64,000 nucleotides of DNA from Agapanthus africanus. Lineage: Eukaryota > Streptophyta > Magnoliopsida > Asparagales > Amaryllidaceae. Shown one piece after another: positions 19,961-32,751 of this stretch; the stretch's first letter is position 1; each line of letters begins with the position of its first letter. The stretch covers positions 506,295,176 through 506,359,175 of the forward strand of contig CM057347.1 in NCBI GenBank assembly GCA_030015575.1, in the 5' to 3' direction. The notes beneath the pieces are model-generated. The model made no database searches and was not told the DNA's origin. It saw only the letters and a program-made list of their open reading frames with translations. The translations under genes were made by a program, and so were the position numbers.

Positions 19961-22950
19961 AAGGCTAATTATTGCGATGTCGTATACTCACAGCCCGTGT
20001 GATACCAAACACCCAACTCCTCTACTAATCAGTTTCACAAAGCTAGTTTGTAAAACTCTTGTGTTCGAGAAATAGCCTCAGTGAGTGGATCCGCCCTGAT
20101 GTTTCTTTCTATGTCTCTCTTAATTTCAAGTTCGCAGAGAAAGCCATCTCCCGAATCGAGTAATACCTGTCTTAGAATATGTCTGAATATCTGATGGGAC
20201 CTAGTTCATAAATGAACTCCAAATCCAAACTTCTTAGACTTTATTGATAACTGAACCTAATCAGTATCCAGCACCATGTCTCCCACGGTATCCTCTAGGA
20301 CCACCTGTCCATAATATTGTCCCTTGTCAGAGGGAAAACTATAACTCTGACAATCACTCTGTCATCCATGCCACCTTTGAAGCCTGGAATGATAACCGTC
20401 TCACAAAGGAGGCTGCCATTATCAAATCCATAGAACATCCATTCATGTTCTAAAACTGCTTCCTAATGTTTCTCCAGAATTGGATTAATATAAACTTATC
20501 GCATCTAGTGCAAAAACAACATCTGGTGTGGTACTTGACATCTCACGATTGACTCAATTGCCTAAGCAAGTGATCTGCCAATCATGCACATCCCTCTCTC
20601 CTTTAGTCTGTAAGACACCTTTAGAGAGGGTGACTCCATCATCTGCAGGTACACCACCATACCAGGAGTCATCTATTCTAAAATATCATTAGAATACTGT
20701 CAAAGTACCCATATTGGGAAACTACCCAATTCTAGATCTAAAACCATAGATCTAGTAACCAGAATGTCTGATATTATATCCATATCCTTCTTGGAGAAAC
20801 AACTGTGTGACGACCAAAGTACAACCGATCGTAGTATAGGAATTTTACTTCCTACTCTGTGTATATCATCCAAATAGCAGGACATCACACCCTACTACCT
20901 TCTCAACAGATCCATCCCCTATTCTGATGAAGTCAAACCCATGACTGTCACATCAAAATTAGATGATCTTATCTCCGCTATATCTGCTCAAGCCTATAAA
21001 TAGACATAAGCTACTTGCCCACTATGCTTCCGCTGCTCCCACTGATTACGACAACTCTCTGGCAGAATAATATATACATGCACTTCTAAAGCTAGTTTAG
21101 AACGATGCTATACTTATCCTCCTACCGGGTCTCATGGTCTGGAACAACAGTAGTGTAAAGTCTGGGTAAACAAGAACCTCCCTGTCACCGTCCTTGAGGG
21201 TACCGGAGTACCTCTCAAGTGTATGAGGTTACCCACCATATCTGCGGAGTGGCTAATGGAATGTCAAACCTGATTGAATATATAGGTCCTATTAAATTTT
21301 CCATAATCGTTTGCGGTTCTGGAATCACTTCCAGTTCTACCATACTCCCACTACTATTTTCTAAAAAAATCCATTTTACTAAAACTGAAGCGAGTCAAGA
21401 ACAATATCACTATTGATCTTCCAGATGGTAGATAGTCAGCCCTTGTCAAAGCCAGGGTCAACCCACAAACTGCAATTACAGAAACGTGCCTTGAGTTATC
21501 CAGTGTCTGGTTTTAAGCATAAGCTGGATAACTCCCCTTACCTTAACATCATTAAGATATGAACCATTCTATATACAATATAGAAATAGGGGAACTAATT
21601 TAATTGGAACCAGATTCAAACCATGCAACTGTCTCCAGTGCATATCATCTTAATGGAGAAAGGCTAATCAGTATTACTCAACTTAGGAATCAATCCAATT
21701 ATGAGTAACCTGAAAGAGAAACAAGTTTCTCAAAACCATTACTTGAATACCAGTCACAAGAATCTACATCTTCGATCTATTTGAAGAATCCCGATACTTG
21801 CGACATCTGGTTCTCTACTTTATTCTTATACCCACAACTTCTCAAAACTTAGACATTGTATTTCTACGAAACACTTGTCTAAAAACTAGAGAAGTCATAA
21901 GTAAACAGAACTTAGTATGAGGACCTACTCCTTTGTCCTGACGGACACTGGATAACATACAATACTCTGTATAAGTCCGCTGAGTTAAATAGCTCAAAAC
22001 CTGTGCATCGTAAGTTGAAAACTGTACCCAGACGATTTCCTCAAATATCACCAATTACAATGAATTCCGATATAATGAGGATGATCTCCTAATTTCCAAT
22101 AACTTACTCCCACTCATCGTCTGTAAAACTATATAGATATGAGAATAAAACCTAGTAAATACATACCCTGGAGTAAGTATCTAATCGGGAAATCAGTTTT
22201 CCTTTAACAATGCACTGAAACATGAAAATGTTTCGTAGGGGTATGCTGGTATTCCTAGTAATGCCTCTTCCTTAATCCAATTATGACTTTAACCGTATAT
22301 CTCTTTGCCATCTTCCAAATCCCTTTATTTGTCTTTAGTTGTTACCTTCTGTACACCATCGTTAGGCTAAATGGTTTTCTTCCTTCCCAACCGTTCGGCA
22401 CCAGCCTATGGTTTGGAAGAAGACTATCCGGTAAGCATAATATGTGTACCCTCCTAAACCTAGGAGTACTCGCAACTTGAGAGAAGGTGATGATAAAAGA
22501 CAACTGAATAATACCTTATTCTATTAAAGGTAAAATAGGAGTGGCGATGAAATACGCGGTTTGGTCGTGAATGATAACAGTCGCAATTTACTTTGTCCTC
22601 TTTCTAATCCCATTATTTTTGTCTTTAGTTATTACCTTCTGCACACCCTACTTAGGCTAATTGGTTTTCTTCATTCCCTACCTTTCGGCACCTGCCTATG
22701 GTTTGGAATAAGACTATCCAATAAGCGTAATAGGTGTACTCTCCTAAACTAAGGAGCCCTCGCAACGTGAGAGAAGGTGATAATAAAAGACAACTGAATA
22801 AACCAATTCTATTTTTCCTGAACCTGGATCCATCCTCGAAGAAGTCCCTTCGAGTTCGTATATAACCATACGATGGATCTATCCAATAGAAGTGGACGTC
22901 CGTAATAATACGGGGTGTTCTGAGAAATACAAAAGGTAAAGGAAGGAGCG
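19961..22950 (-). pseudogene. Eroded pol region of E
   Basis: On the minus strand, traces of copia RNase H lie near 20050-20150 (the GCGGATCCACTCAC motif just upstream of the polypurine tract). More diffuse reverse transcriptase and integrase traces follow to about 22500. It aligns in layout with the pol of G at 56850-60160. No domain remains open at useful length, and the region appears broken in very many places. Confidence 0.55.
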
Positions 22951-23354
22951 GCAATGATTTATCCAACTTGGACAATCCAAAAGCCAGTATTTTAAGAAGG
23001 TTCGGTCAACTTGGTCACTGAGTCATAGTCTAGGGTCAGTCAAAGGTCGCTGCCAAAGAGAGAGAGAGAGAGAAAAGAAACACTCTGCGTGCACTCTAAC
23101 CTAGATCAGAATGGTTATCACTTTCTAATCAGGAAACCTCCCACTGTAATCTCAAATTCTCCTCCAAACCTGAAAGAAGAATTAGTCGGGATCACCCGAA
23201 GAGTAAACCAACTCATCAGTGAGAATCGGGATCCAACTCTCATCGCATGATAACGTGACGTAATCCACTCACGTTATCACACTCCAGAAGGTATACGCAT
23301 ACTTGGCAAGTTTCTTTATGTTTGAAACTCCCGGTGTGATTTTTGCCTCATGCT

Positions 23355-23564
23355 CTTATGACCTTGACTTTAGTCAACAAATCATAAGTCACATGTCAAG
23401 TTCTACCTGTCATTATCCAGGTTGATTTGAACCCACCCGTACATACCCTTGACTTTAGTCAACAAGGTAATACGACTGTCCCAAACCAACGCATCTATCT
23501 ATGCAACAAATGAATACCCAGCAATTACCAAACACTATGCCTTGACTTTAGTCAACAAACATAG
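23355..23564 (-). ncRNA. Triple stem-loop cassette in the E leader
   Basis: Three hairpins share the core TTGTTGACTAAAGTCAAGG on the minus strand. Stems are CTTATGA/TCATAAG (23355-23388), CGTA..TACC/GGTA..TACG (23438-23474) and CTATG/CATAG (23535-23564). Each core itself contains the inverted pair TTGACT/AGTCAA. Stem sequences differ from one another but keep pairing. Confidence 0.6.
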
Positions 23565-23699
23565 CTTGAATACTACCGACTATCCATAAAAAATAACGGA
23601 GGGTTACGGCTGGTTTTTGGAGAAAAACCTTTAACGTAATGAACTTGATCTCGTTGAAGGAACCTGATAGCTTTTTAAATAATATAGTGGCAAAAAACC

Positions 23700-23908
23700 T
23701 TTGCTAAAGAGGTCACTCCCGGTGAAGGGATCTCGGCTCTTTCCTCGTGGAATGAGGTGCAGGATATTCCAACTGAATACCTCGATGCAAAGCAACTTGT
23801 AATCGACTATATTGAAGTTATTACCCTGACGCAAACTTCTGCCTAAGGGGTCTCTCCCGGTGAAGGGATATCGGCCCTTACCTCGTCGAATGAGGTGTAG
23901 GATATTCC
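23700..23908 (-). repeat. Duplicated CCTCATT-type module in the E leader
   Basis: Two copies about 140 bp apart (23700-23770 and 23841-23908), each with CACCTCATTC, a GAGG partner and ATCCCTTCACCGGGAG on the minus strand. F also has two copies and G one. Confidence 0.6.
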
Positions 23909-25344
23909 AAACGAATATCACTATGCAAAACAAAAGGAAACGTTTTTGTAATAACACCTTTTAAAATTTGTTCCAACAACATCAAATATAGGTTTGTTTT
24001 GCTTTGCATTGATCAGAATCAACGCAGTCCCATCAATTAATCACACCAGAAAAGAACGAAAAAATAAAATGTACGTATATGCCATCCGCATTCGTCACTG
24101 GGTCCCATCATCACCCGTTAGGTTACTTAACTAACGACAGAGCGGGGACTGGACTAGCGCGGGTGTAAAACATATACAACATCTAATAGTATATATACCA
24201 ATATACAATAATCGCTCCAGGCGTAATAAATGCAACATTACAGAAAAGTAATAAGCATCACAGAACAATACAGATAATCTGGGATCCCCGGGTTTCATAG
24301 AGCCGCTACTGAAATCCGACGTTCCCCTGGTCGTGTGGATAGCCTATGCAATGAAACCTAGACCCCTACGGGTGCGGCAAGTTACCCGCCAAAACATGAA
24401 GCGAGGCAGCCCCCTACAGCATAGTGAATGGACCACCCGGCAGTTCACGGAATCCGGTAACTTGAGCACCCCTCCTTGGGTCAACCTGTACCCCCTACGA
24501 GTGCGGCGAATAGTCTGCCAATTCTAGAGTGAGGCCCCTTTGCCTCTCAAAACCATGAGATACGGACTCGTTGCCCTCCAGAACCCGGCTATCCGTGCAC
24601 TCCGTCGCGGGGTAAACCTAGTACATAAAAGAAAATATATACAACGGGTACATCGACCTCAGCCCGGTCGTGCCCCAAAAGAATATTATACAAACAGGTA
24701 GTGACGGCAGTCCACATGTTGGACGCTCGCCCCGCAATATCAAACGTACAAATAAATCTAAACAGCACTACCATTGCACACTGCTATCCACCACGACATA
24801 TCCGCAACAACACAGCACAACACAGAACATCAACGCAAATGTCACGTTCGCAAATCCGTCTAAAAGAGCTATAGCAATTAGACGCAATTTACCGCTCAAA
24901 TGACATTCCCGGTCGGAGATATAATGTAAATACTGTATACTAACAAGTTTAAAATTTCGATTGACAAAACTTCCCGAAGTGGGCCCTACGTACATCTGCA
25001 GTACAGTAACAAAATATGGGCCCAAAAGAAATATTCCAGAAACTACAATTCACTGTGTAGAACATACTGTAGAAATTTGGAGCATTGATCCCACAATCTT
25101 GCGGCGGATTCGCGGCCAAACCCTGGTTTGGGCCGCGGATCCGCGGTGAAACAGTGAGATCATGTGACCAAATTTCACCAGTGTTCTACTAAAAGCCTGC
25201 ACGAATTTCTGTGATGCTCAAAATAATTTTTAGAACAGATTTAAAATCGACAGAAACTTTGTACAAAAAAAAATGTAGTTTTCGAAAATCCGTTCGATCA
25301 ATATTTTAAACGTGTTAGCACAAGTTAGTAAAGCTTAATGGTGA

Positions 25345-25357
25345 GGCTCTGATACCA
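25345..25357 (-). promoter_or_regulatory. Primer binding site of E
   Basis: GGCTCTGATACCA on the plus strand is the complement of TGGTATCAGAGCC, the initiator Met-tRNA primer site. It directly abuts the 5' LTR at 25359. Confidence 0.85.
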
Positions 25358-25358
25358 C

Positions 25359-27457
25359 TGTAAGTCCACGGTAGCGCCCCGGCCGTCTAACAGACGCCAA
25401 ATGCGGAACAAAAACTTTTACAACTGGCGCTATCGCATATTATAACCCGGATCTGCCATTAAATCTAAACTAACAAATTACAAAGTGGGTAGAAATGTTA
25501 TACCGAACGATCCGAGTCCTTCGGTCTTCAACCATCATCCCACGCTTTGTTGCGGCTGCTCCGATCTCCTCGATCTCCAGTTTTCTCGTCCATGTGGCAC
25601 CACATCGACGGATTTTTAAACGGGCTCCCGCCTCTAAACCGAGACAACTCGATCATCAAGTTTGCTAAAAGAGATGACCAAGATTGATGTAGAGAATAAG
25701 TAGAACACTTTGTCTCATTTCGTCTAAAGCCATGGACGAACGGTTAATGAAGTTGCCTTTTGAAATTGTGATGGAATAAAAAGAACTATGAAATTTCCAT
25801 ACACCAAAACTATAATCTTTTTTCCAAATCAACAACCATAATTCCCACAAGCAAGGGCCGACCACTATATAGGATGAGGGAGGTGAGTGTAGGAGGGGAG
25901 AGGGTGACCATAACAATGAATGAGAGAATGAGTCATGTTAAACACCTTGCATAACAATTAATGCAAACTATGAATCATAACACCTAGTCACCAAAACAAT
26001 AAATGCACAATTAAATCACTAATGACTCACTTGCCTAGTCACCATCTAGAACCTTCTAGAAGCACGACTCGCCCTCATGACTCACCCAAGTGACGAAAAG
26101 ATAAATCCGTCTTTAACCGAATGTTAAAGACGGGTGATAGAAAACAGGAAACTGGAAACTTCCAAAAGTGATCCTGAAACGAATTTCAGGATAACCCCGT
26201 AACAGTATAAACATACCCGCATTTGTATTACGACCGGATACAAATGCAACTGAGACAAAGATATTATATCTACACAGTATAATACTCGGATCCGGCTTAA
26301 ACCAAAGCCCACCAGTATTATCTGCCCGAAATATGACACGTGCATAAACGCACGTGTATTTTCCGAACCTTGCCATAAAACCATACGGCCTCTACAACGT
26401 TTTGCCCGAACTTGGGAAACTGTCTGTGGGGGACTCTAATGACCCATCAACACACTGGCACTGTGTATAACCACTAGCACGTCAGAGGTACAACCTGTAC
26501 GTAACGGTTGCCTATGTATTGATTGAAAGGGAAGCTGACGAGCGAACTCATCCATAAACCCTACTGAGCCTAACAGTGACAATATACATACAGTCCGGTC
26601 CGTTCGTCTAAAGAGTATCGCATATCGAGTCTAGGGGGTGGATAAAGTCAGACCCCTAATAGCACGATAATTCGTGTCGGTATAAAGCCCATCACCACCT
26701 GAGAAACTACTGATCCAAATCAGCAATTCTCCACTACCTCGGCCGATAATTTCTAGTGATGGTTACCCGTGCACTGTGCGACATCAACCCCCAATGCCGG
26801 AAGAGATGAATCCCCGACGATCCGCTCACTGCCTCCATGTGGCTCGGGACTGTACCCAAAAAATACCTGTTTGCACGTCTCCTTTGAGCGTGGTAGGGTA
26901 GAAATCAAAGCACAGTGGGAACTCACCTAAGACAAATGACGATCTCAGGTCGACAAACTAACCTGTATACATGTCACCAGGGAACTGCTATCTGACGATA
27001 TGTATAATACCAACTAGCATGTTCCCGGCGAGTCCTGTCCGGTGTACTCATAACCCAATGAGCACTTGTATACATCTTAGGTGAACCAACTAACACCAAT
27101 GGCTTGTGAGACCGGCCATCGCCCCTCGTCGGGATCTCGACTGTATACACTAGTTTACTCTGGAGTATCGATGCCCTGTCTCGAAACTCCCACGACTAGG
27201 AACACTTTAAGGATGTGCTTACAAACCCCAGCTCCCACGTATATGATCGTCATCATACTGCTGGTAGTCAAGCAAGAATCCTATGGGCTTTATCATCATG
27301 CAATAGTGAACTAAAGCATGTATACGATGATAAAGACAAACCAGATAGTATACTATCATCTCGAGCAAGACTGTCATATCGGTATAGGTCCTCCATCAAT
27401 CATTGCAATCACGTACCTGCGATCCAATAATTGACTTTGAGGGCACTATATCCAACA
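25359..27457 (-). repeat. 5' LTR of E
   Basis: The partner of 17845-19943, with the same length and ends. Differences are mostly C/T and G/A changes, the pattern expected from decay of methylated DNA. Confidence 0.88.
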
Positions 27458-28637
27458 AATATGACTACCGGTTTGGAAGATATATATGTTTTCGTACCAT
27501 CGTGCAAAACAGATCAGAATCTGTTCAGCACCGTCACATATTTTTAAAACGCAGTTTGAGTTAATTTCTATCGGGTTTCAGCTTACAAAAATTATTAGAA
27601 AATTGTAGGTATTTTGGAGTACTTATCCAAAACACTAAGATTCGCGTGATTTGGATTTCTGAAACTCTAGTTATGATCATTTTAATAGCAGCATTTAAAA
27701 CAGCAATTCAGATTTCTGGACAGCAACTATATGTTATATTGCAAAACCTATATCGAGTTGTTTCATATGTTTCTAAGTAATATAATATACAGGAAATTAT
27801 AGTTATATCAATTATCCATCTATACATCTAAAGTTTTTCACGAACGGATATCGGGAGTTTGAGTTATGTCCTATTTAAAAACAGTGCGCGAATAAGGACA
27901 GATTCTGTCCAGATTCGTCGCTTAATATTGTAACGCAGTTTTCTATATTTTACGTCGATTTTCAGTAAAAACTTAAAACCAATAAAATCTATATCTTTCG
28001 ATATAGATGTTCAAAACATCTGAAAACACTTAATTTGGATCAACGATTACAGAGTTATGGTCTCTCGAAGAAGACCCATATTGGCAGTTTTCTGATTTTA
28101 AAAACAGTGAATAAAAAAAAACTACGCAACTTCTATACCGTTATTTGGTTTGATATGAATTTTTTACTGCAAACCTAAAATTCTATCTATTATTTATCCT
28201 AATTTTCTTAGCATTTCCAGATGTGAAAATTAATTTTTAAAAATTATTTTAAGGACAAAAGTTATCTAGGACCGTATTTAAAGGTGACAAAACTACTGGA
28301 TTATTTGCAATTTCGTTTTTCTCTTTTATATAAAAAAATTAAACAATTATAAAATAAACGGCACATGCAATATATACTTCAAATTGGATCTCCTAATGTC
28401 AATATATGGATCATGAATTTCGACAACATCCTATACCAGGAAAGTCCTAATTTTAAGAGAGCTTATGTAAAGTTGTGTTATCGCACATCGTTTATTTATA
28501 TTCAGTCCATGATATTCCTAGTTAATGTAAAAGTAAATCTATGACATGGATGCATTTTTATTCTATAAGAAAACAATGAATAAACATGAAGATTAAGTAT
28601 AAACAAACAATATTTTAAAAATATGTATATGTAACTA

Positions 28638-28672
28638 TATTCATTTATATATATGTATGTATGTATGTATGT
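28638..28672. repeat. GTAT-type microsatellite
   Basis: TATATATGTATGTATGTATG and following units form a short simple repeat inside copy D. Confidence 0.8.
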
Positions 28673-29112
28673 TTATGCACTCGATTAGGTACCACGGTCA
28701 AGAAAATGAAATCATGGAGAAGACACAATAACATAGTGAAAGAGATGGAGAGGGAGAAAAGAGACTTACAGGTTGTGTGAGTCGGTATAACAACCGGCTC
28801 ACCGTTTAGATAAAATTCTCAACTGAGTGTTTGAAGCTTGATAGAATCAGTGCTTCTCCAAGCTCAAGGGAAAAGAGATTTTATTTTATTTTATTTTTAG
28901 AATTGATCAAAAAGAAATGGTTAAGGTGGGATAAAGAAGAGATGAAGAGATATTTGTATTAAAAGAAAATTGAAACTCTTCATAATAATTTTACTTAATT
29001 AGAATTTATAACCATTCTAATTATGTTGGAGTTAAAAGGAAGATAAAATGAAATGTCTCATTGTAGGTTATAAGAAGGATAAAAATTGATAAAAAAAATA
29101 ATTGCAAGAATA

Positions 29113-29168
29113 GAGATTTGAACATGTGGCCTATGGAATAATAATGTACGGATTTAACCAATGTGCTA
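29113..29168 (-). promoter_or_regulatory. tRNA-like A and B boxes in long LTR D
   Basis: On the minus strand TAGCACATTGG (complement of 29158-29168) precedes GTTCAAATCTC (complement of 29113-29123). It is more decayed than in A, B and C but has the same order, spacing and position relative to the LTR start. Confidence 0.55.
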
Positions 29169-29496
29169 TAAGGTTGTTCATACACAAATTTAACAAGCAT
29201 TAAATATATGCCGTTGCTTGACAAGAAAGTGGGTTTTTATGCTCATAATTTTATAAAAGAAAATGAAAATGAAAATGAAATTGGATTTGAGTTATGGGCT
29301 GGGTTAGGTCTTGTGTTTAATTTGAAAAAAAGAGGTTAAAATTTAGTTTTTAAAAAATGCATTTGGGAAAAATTGATAGAATAATAAAATAATATATTTA
29401 ATAGAAAACAAAATATACAGAAAATACTAAGAATAAATAGATAAAATATTTTACTAATGAAAAAAAATATGAAGGTATAGTAATATTGGGGTTACA

Positions 29497-29650
29497 ACTC
29501 CAAAAGATTTTGAGTGGAGTTAAACTTCCAAAAAGGATTTTTATTTATGGAGTTAAACTCCAAAAGATGTTGAATGGAGTTAAACTCTTAAAAAGGGTTT
29601 TATTTATGGAGTTAAACTTCAAAAAATCTTGACATATGGAGTTGAACTCA
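29497..29650. repeat. Tandem repeat in the J LTR, GGAGTTAAACTC units
   Basis: About three copies of a unit near 58 bp with GGAGTTAAACTCCAAAAG and TTTTTATTTATGGAG. The left end of this array is on the other side of copy D (16437-16480). D inserted inside the array. Confidence 0.65.
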
Positions 29651-30361
29651 TAGAAATTTTTGGAGATGATCAAAGGGGACCACTTTCTTCCTCCCTTTAG
29701 CCTTGAATCTTCTTTTGAGCCTTAGATCTTTCCGAAGTGCGGGTTTTTGGAGATGAGTCTCCCTCTTCCTCCTCTCTGTTGGCTGGATCATGGAGAAAAG
29801 GGATGGGACTTAAAAATATCCCATTTTAGGGATTTGATAGAAGATCCGAGCTCCCCTTTAAGGGTTTTATGGTGAAAAACTGTTTCTTTTTGGAAAAAGA
29901 AGAGTTAAACTTTTGATTTAATTCAAAAAAGAGAAAGAAGGTTTAGAATCTTGAGGAAGGAGAAGGTGGCACAGAAACCCTAGTTTTTGAGGAGAATGAA
30001 AGTTGTTTTTTATTTCATCATCATGTTGCCTTATATAGGCTTAAAAATTTACACACAGCCCTTTGAGATTTACAAAATGGCATTTTGCCCATCTCATGTC
30101 TAATGTGCTTATTTCTTTTGCACATGAGCCATAGGCTTTACAAAAATTTAGTTTTTTTCCCATTTATTTTACATTCATGCATGAAAATTATATCAAACTT
30201 ATTTATTACGTAATTTTCTTCTTGGCATGAGGGAGGCCGGTCGCTTCGTGTTTGGGATTGACTTGGGCATGGGCCCACTTGACCTGGTCTTGGGCCCACA
30301 TGATTTGGGGTTGACTTTGACTTTGACTTGGTCAACCGGGGTGTAATTTTTGACCCCAACA
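29502..30361 (-). repeat. 3' LTR of J, proximal part (U3 side)
   Basis: It ends AATTTTTGACCCCAACA at 30361 on the plus strand, immediately followed by the polypurine complement AAGTGCCCCC. It contains the inverted TATA box at 30029-30039 and GTTGACTTTGACTTTGAC repeats near its outer end. Confidence 0.75.
30029..30039 (-). promoter_or_regulatory. TATA box of the J LTR
   Basis: CCTTATATAGG is the complement of CCTATATAAGG. It lies about 325 bp from the LTR start in minus-strand orientation, a plausible promoter position. Confidence 0.55.
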
Positions 30362-32751
30362 AAGTGCCCCCATCAACAAATGCACACTGCGTGTATGAGC
30401 TGTGTGCATGAAATTGATGGATTTTTTTCGCGTAGAGTGACTTGATTTGTTTCCTGTTTTGACGACGTGGAGGTCGGTGCTGCCCTTTTTGCGACGTGGA
30501 GGTCGGTGCTGCCCTTTTTGCGACATGGACGGTCGATGCTGCCCTTTTAGCGACGTGGACGGTCGCTGCTGCCCTTTTTGCGATGTGGACGGTCGGTGCT
30601 GCCCTTTTAGCGACTTGGACGGTCGGTGCTGCTCTTTTTGCCACGTGGATGGTCGGTACTTCACTTTTAGCGACGTGGACGGTCGGTACTTCCCTTTTAA
30701 CGACTTGGACGGTCGATGCTGCCCTTTTTGCAACGTGGACGGCCGGTGATACCCTTTTTGCGACGTGGACGGCCGGTGCTACCATTTTTGCGACGTGGAC
30801 GGCCGGTGCTACCATTTTTGTGACTTGGACGGTCGGTGCTGCCATTTTTGCGACGTGGACGGTCGGTGCTGCCCTTTTAGCGACTTGGACGGTCGGTGCT
30901 GCCCTTTTTGGGACGTGGACGGTCGGTGCTGCCCTTTTTGAGACGTGGACGGTCGGTGCTGCCATTTTTACGACTTGGACGGTCGGTGCTGCCATTTTTG
31001 CGATGTGGATGGTCGGTGATGCCTTTTTTGCGACGTGGACGGTCGGTGCTACCCTTTTAGCGACTTGGACGGTCGATGCTTGACGTGTCTTCGAGACAGA
31101 GTGTCGCTGGTTGACTCATCCCCTAGGCGGAGTGTCTGTTTTTGACGTAGAGGTCATTGTTGGAATTGGTTGGTTTGATTTGATTTGGAGAGGTTCCAAT
31201 CTGTCCGGCGGGACTTTCGAACTTGGAAGGGGTTCCGGGTTGGACTTTAGTTTGATTTGTCTTGTTCCTGCTTTGTTTGGAGGGACTTTTGAATTTGAAG
31301 CATTGCAGCGTAGGATTTAGAATTTGGGATTTGGATTTTTGTTTAGCATCAGCATCGCTGCATTGGAACATAGTACCAGGAGCGAATCATCATTTTCCGT
31401 GTAAGGATTTGGGGATTTTGGCATCAGTATCGCTACACCGAATTGTGGTACCAGGAGTGAATCATCATTTTCCATGCCCGTTAGGGAACGATGGCTTAGA
31501 AGACAGGTTTAGGCTCCTATCACCTAAGGCTTTTCAATTTTCCGAGCTGTAAGGGTCTCATAAAAGTATTTTCTCCTTACGAGTCGAGAGGATCTCATAG
31601 GTGCATTTTCTCCTTAGGAGTCGTGAGTACCCTCAAGTATGTTTTTCCCTTGTGGGTCGTAAGGATCCCGCAAAAGTATTTTCTTACGAGTCGAGAGGAT
31701 CACGTTAGCTCTGTTTTCCTCGTGTATTGTGAGGACACATGAGTGGGTCTTCCCAAATGGAACATAATTCCGATGGCGGAGACCGGCCGTGGGGCTGGGG
31801 ATTGCCGTGGGACATGGGTGTGATTTAGCTTGTTTATGCCCGTGGATTGTATACGGTAGTCCATTTGAGGACTGGCCGTAGGGCTAAGAGAATTTGAAGG
31901 ATTTGTATTTTGGTTGGCGTCTGCATCACTGCACTGGAATATGGTACCAGGAGCGACTCATCATTCGCCGTTTGGGAATTTGGGGATTTGGATTTTGGGT
32001 CGGCGTCAGCACCGCTAACACTGAAGCGTAGTGCCAGGAGCGACTCATCATTTGCCTTTAGGAAAACTTGGGGTATGAGTTTTGGATCGACATCAGCACC
32101 GCTAGCACCGTTTAGATCCCTATCACCTAAGACTTTTCAATTTTATGAGCGACTCATCATTTGTCGTTGCCCATTGGGGAACGATGGCTTAGGAGACAGG
32201 TTTAGATCCCTATCACCTAAGACTTTTCAATTTTATGAGCCATGAGGGTCTCATAAAAGCATTTTCTTCTCACAAGTCGAGAGGATCTTGCAGGTGTATT
32301 TTCTCCCTAGGAATCGTGGGGACCTAAGTGTGTTGCTGCTTTGTGAGTCGTAAAGATCTTACGTGGGGATTTTCTCCTCACAAGGTCGAGAGAACTTTGC
32401 GAGTGTATTTCATCTCTTTTCACGAGTTTGCACCCTTTCGGGTTTTCACAAACTCGCCGGCAGTCCTGCTGTTTTTACTCATGGAGCCCTTCCGGGTTTT
32501 CATCCGTGTCCATTTTGCTTGTGGACATACCCTTTTTTTCTTTTATTCTTTTCTTTTCTTTTCTTCTTCTTTTTTTTTTCTTTTCTTCTATTTTTTTTGC
32601 TTTATCGCCGGTAGGACTTCAGATGTAGTCTTGCCTGTAGGACTTGGAAGAGATAGGGGTCATTTGCGCCCGTGGATTGTATACGGTTTTACAGGATGTA
32701 TGATCTAGACCGTAGGGCGTGTGTGCTCAATTCATATGCGACTTGGAGCAT
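30362..32751 (-). other. Non-coding 3' spacer of J, repeat-rich
   Basis: This lies between the 3' LTR and the integrase end. It contains the polypurine tract (30362-30372), the 30-bp minisatellite, then dispersed repeats. One set is TCTCATAAAAGTATTTTCTC with ACGAGTCGAGAGGATC (31550-31740 and 32245-32420). Another is CCTAT(C)ACCTAAG with CTTTTCAATTTT (about 31516, 32110, 32208). A T-rich run covers 32537-32605. Long repeat-bearing 3' spacers are a known trait of Tat-type elements. Frames of 69-126 codons here are not credible genes. Confidence 0.7.
30464..31080. repeat. 30-bp minisatellite, about 20 copies, in the J 3' spacer
   Basis: The unit is close to CGACGTGGACGGTCGGTGCT followed by GCCCTTTTTG. 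Because 30 is a multiple of three, frames stay open through the array on both strands: 285 codons on the minus strand with decapeptides like KRAAPTVHVA, and 195 codons on the plus strand with ATWTVGAALL. This openness reflects the period and is not evidence of a gene. Copies differ by point changes and a few 29-bp units. Confidence 0.9.

Larger units (their letters stand above)
22951..25344 (-). other. Structured non-coding leader of E
   Basis: This lies between the primer site and the pol remnant. On the minus strand it holds an acceptor-like TTGTATATATTTTC...TAG near 24605-24645, two copies of a CCTCATT/CGAGG module (23700-23770, 23841-23908), three stem-loops (23355-23564) and a CT-rich tract ending in AG near 23050-23080. 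No gag frame or CCHC knuckle is visible. The same order recurs in F and G. Confidence 0.6.
17845..27457 (-). mobile_element. Element E: Ty1/copia retrotransposon with full LTR pair (fossil interior)
   Basis: LTRs of 2,099 bp each (17845-19943 and 25359-27457) enclose a 5.4 kb interior, with TSD AATAT (17840-17844 and 27458-27462) in copy D. The primer site complement GGCTCTGATACCA abuts the right LTR and the polypurine complement ATCTCCCACTT abuts the left LTR, so it reads on the minus strand. The pol half (about 19960-22950) is deeply eroded, with no frame above about 80 codons. The leader half (about 22950-25345) is non-coding and structured. LTRs differ by about 4-5% by eye, mostly transitions. 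It shares layout with F and G. Confidence 0.88.
16481..29496 (-). mobile_element. Long LTR copy D, solo, split by copia element E
   Basis: It begins TGTCACACCCCGC at 16481, the same inverted end as copy C. It is interrupted at 17844 by E, resumes at 27463 and ends GGGGTTACA at 29496. The perfect TSD ACTCC (16476-16480 and 29497-29501) places it in the J 3' LTR. Net length is about 3.4 kb, like C. Its first 1.1 kb is clearly similar to C; the middle is more diverged. It keeps the tRNA-like boxes near its 5' end (29113-29168). No coding content. Confidence 0.8.

Noticed and set aside
23040-23080. AG microsatellite as an independent simple repeat
   Set aside because: It is the complement of the CT-rich acceptor-like tract found at the same position in F and G, so it is better read as part of the leader.
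18598-26384. Paired 83-87 codon frames near 18600-18870 and 26113-26384 as a duplicated gene
   Set aside because: They lie at the same offset in the two LTRs of E, so the duplication is the LTR pair itself.
30138-30995. 285-codon minus-strand frame with decapeptide repeats (and a 195-codon plus-strand frame at 30496-31083) as a repetitive protein gene
   Set aside because: Both frames are open because the 30-bp repeat period is a multiple of three. They run into LTR sequence, overlap on opposite strands, and lie in the 3' spacer of a retroelement.
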